NCBI GenBank assembly: GCA_023415145.1 | Contig: JAEZLW010000012.1 | Location: 1 to 29,572 of the forward strand | DNA: 29,572 nt | Origin: Bacillota bacterium | GTDB lineage: Bacteria; Bacillota; Clostridia; Christensenellales; Aristaeellaceae | Direction: 5' to 3' | Part shown: positions 28,869-29,572 of the stretch, piece after piece | How the letters are laid out: each line of letters opens with the position of its first letter | Numbering within the stretch: position 1 is the first letter of the stretch | The notes under the pieces: generated by a model | The model's input: the letters and a program-made list of their open reading frames with translations, nothing else | Told to the model about the DNA's origin: nothing | The model's database searches: none | Translations under genes and position numbers: made by a program

Positions 28869-29572
28869 ATGGGCATCATAGCTTCCCGCAATTTGGACAA
28901 CCAGCGGCGGGAGAAGGACGGCATCGTCTATTTCGACCGGGGCACCATTACTGGCAAGAATGGGCGAAAGTATGACCGGTTCGCCATCCAGACGCATTTT
29001 GTTCAGCGGGGCGAAAGCCAGGCTGAACTGGTACGAAAATATGTTCTGCCCCTGTCTGCGCCTGGGGATGTGCTCTCCTTTGGCGCCAAGGTTATGTGCA
29101 TGTGTGTGGAAAGCGTAAAGACCAAGGAAGAGGTGAAGCCCGGCTTCTGGGCCAACCTGCTGTGGCGCTTCGCGGGCATCAACCATACGGGTGTGGGCAT
29201 GCATGAGCCCTACAAGCTGCAGTTGGTGATTGACATCTGCGGGCTGCCAAGGGTGCTGCTGGCTGCGTTTTTGAGTGCCATCACAAGGCCCTTTGGCGTC
29301 CACGGTGTGTTTTACAAGGTGTGCGGCAAAGGTGTGGGCGGCATTGACGGATTCTATTTTCGTTCCAGCTTTGATGTTTACAAGAACCTTGCGCTGATCA
29401 ACCCCGCCAACGCGGACGAGCTGTGTGAAAAACTGAGCAAGGAAACAGGTATCCCCGTGGTGCTGATGGATGCCAACGACATCCAGAGGGACCAGTTGGG
29501 CAAATCCTCCAACATGCCGCTGACCGACGAGGAGCTGCAGGATGCCATGCGGGACAACCCCTCCGGCCAGGG
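28869..29572 (+). CDS. Coenzyme F420-0:L-glutamate ligase-like protein, 3' end cut off
   Basis: The visible 234 residues start MGIIASRNLDNQRREKDGIV after GGGAGG (8 bases). Segments such as YVLPLSAPGDVLSFGAKVMC, FGVHGVFYKVCGKGVGGIDG, LALINPANADELCEKLSKET and PVVLMDANDIQRDQLG resemble the CofE/F420 gamma-glutamyl ligase family, in which a VDAND-like segment and Lys/Asp residues form the nucleotide site. In Clostridia lacking F420 such proteins may ligate glutamate or another amino acid to a different acceptor. The assignment is by remembered pattern, so function is tentative. The gene continues past the window. Confidence 0.6.
   Translation, partial: MGIIASRNLDNQRREKDGIVYFDRGTITGKNGRKYDRFAIQTHFVQRGESQAELVRKYVLPLSAPGDVLSFGAKVMCMCVESVKTKEEVKPGFWANLLWRFAGINHTGVGMHEPYKLQLVIDICGLPRVLLAAFLSAITRPFGVHGVFYKVCGKGVGGIDGFYFRSSFDVYKNLALINPANADELCEKLSKETGIPVVLMDANDIQRDQLGKSSNMPLTDEELQDAMRDNPSGQ

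Overview
The window looks like a chromosomal segment of a moderately GC-rich, low-GC-lineage Firmicute, most likely a gut-type or anaerobic member of the Clostridia. The support is a T-box leader in front of a eukaryote/archaeal-type prolyl-tRNA synthetase, an Rrf2-NifS-NifU iron-sulfur operon, strong AGGAGG Shine-Dalgarno sites, TTGACA/TATAAT-like promoters, VanY-type peptidases and a Spo0E-like small protein. I see no rRNA, tRNA, CRISPR array, prophage or transposase. Both end genes are cut by the window.

Layout. 1-2000 (minus): three-gene ABC-2 exporter, one permease partial. 2200-5630 (minus): two tandem M15B D,D-carboxypeptidase paralogs, then HflX carrying an N-terminal JAMM-like domain. 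6000-8100 (minus): iscR-like regulator, cysteine desulfurase and scaffold protein, with a recognisable promoter and operator. 8160-9420 (minus): LD-carboxypeptidase. 9495-10604 (plus): DUF421/DUF4363 pair. 10608-12384 (minus): metallophosphoesterase and AEC transporter. The AEC gene is divergent from a flavin-reductase-like gene (12477-13100), and a perfect-armed palindrome lies between them. 13157-17851 (plus): zinc-ribbon protein, membrane-anchored protein, ABC exporter, and a GNAT-phosphomannose isomerase fusion. 18124-23282 (minus): surface-glycan operon of sugar transferase, split transketolase, LicD and flippase. 23365-24954 (minus): MscS channel, HAD hydrolase. 25428-27130 (minus): proS with T-box. 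27300-27704 (minus): small membrane protein. 28016-28183 (plus): Spo0E-like protein. 28869-end (plus): F420-ligase-like protein, partial.

The most unusual content is intergenic. A roughly 200-base structured element, here called element A, occurs four times: 5645-5935, 19661-19862, 25206-25412 (inverted) and 28371-about 28630. Each intact copy has the same ordered set of hairpins: P1, P2, H3, H4, H5. Stem sequences differ between copies while pairing is kept. A second family, element B, is about 90-330 bases long. It occurs alone at 8159-8490 and 19913-20087, and inside element A copies 1 and 4. The two free-standing B copies overlap the 3' ends of the LD-carboxypeptidase and LicD genes and supply their C-terminal tails in different reading frames. 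A third, 113-base element with terminal inverted repeats (element C) lies at 17972-18084.

Functionally the segment is dominated by envelope biology (peptidoglycan trimming, glycan assembly, export, osmotic channel) plus housekeeping (Fe-S assembly, ribosome-associated GTPase, tRNA charging).
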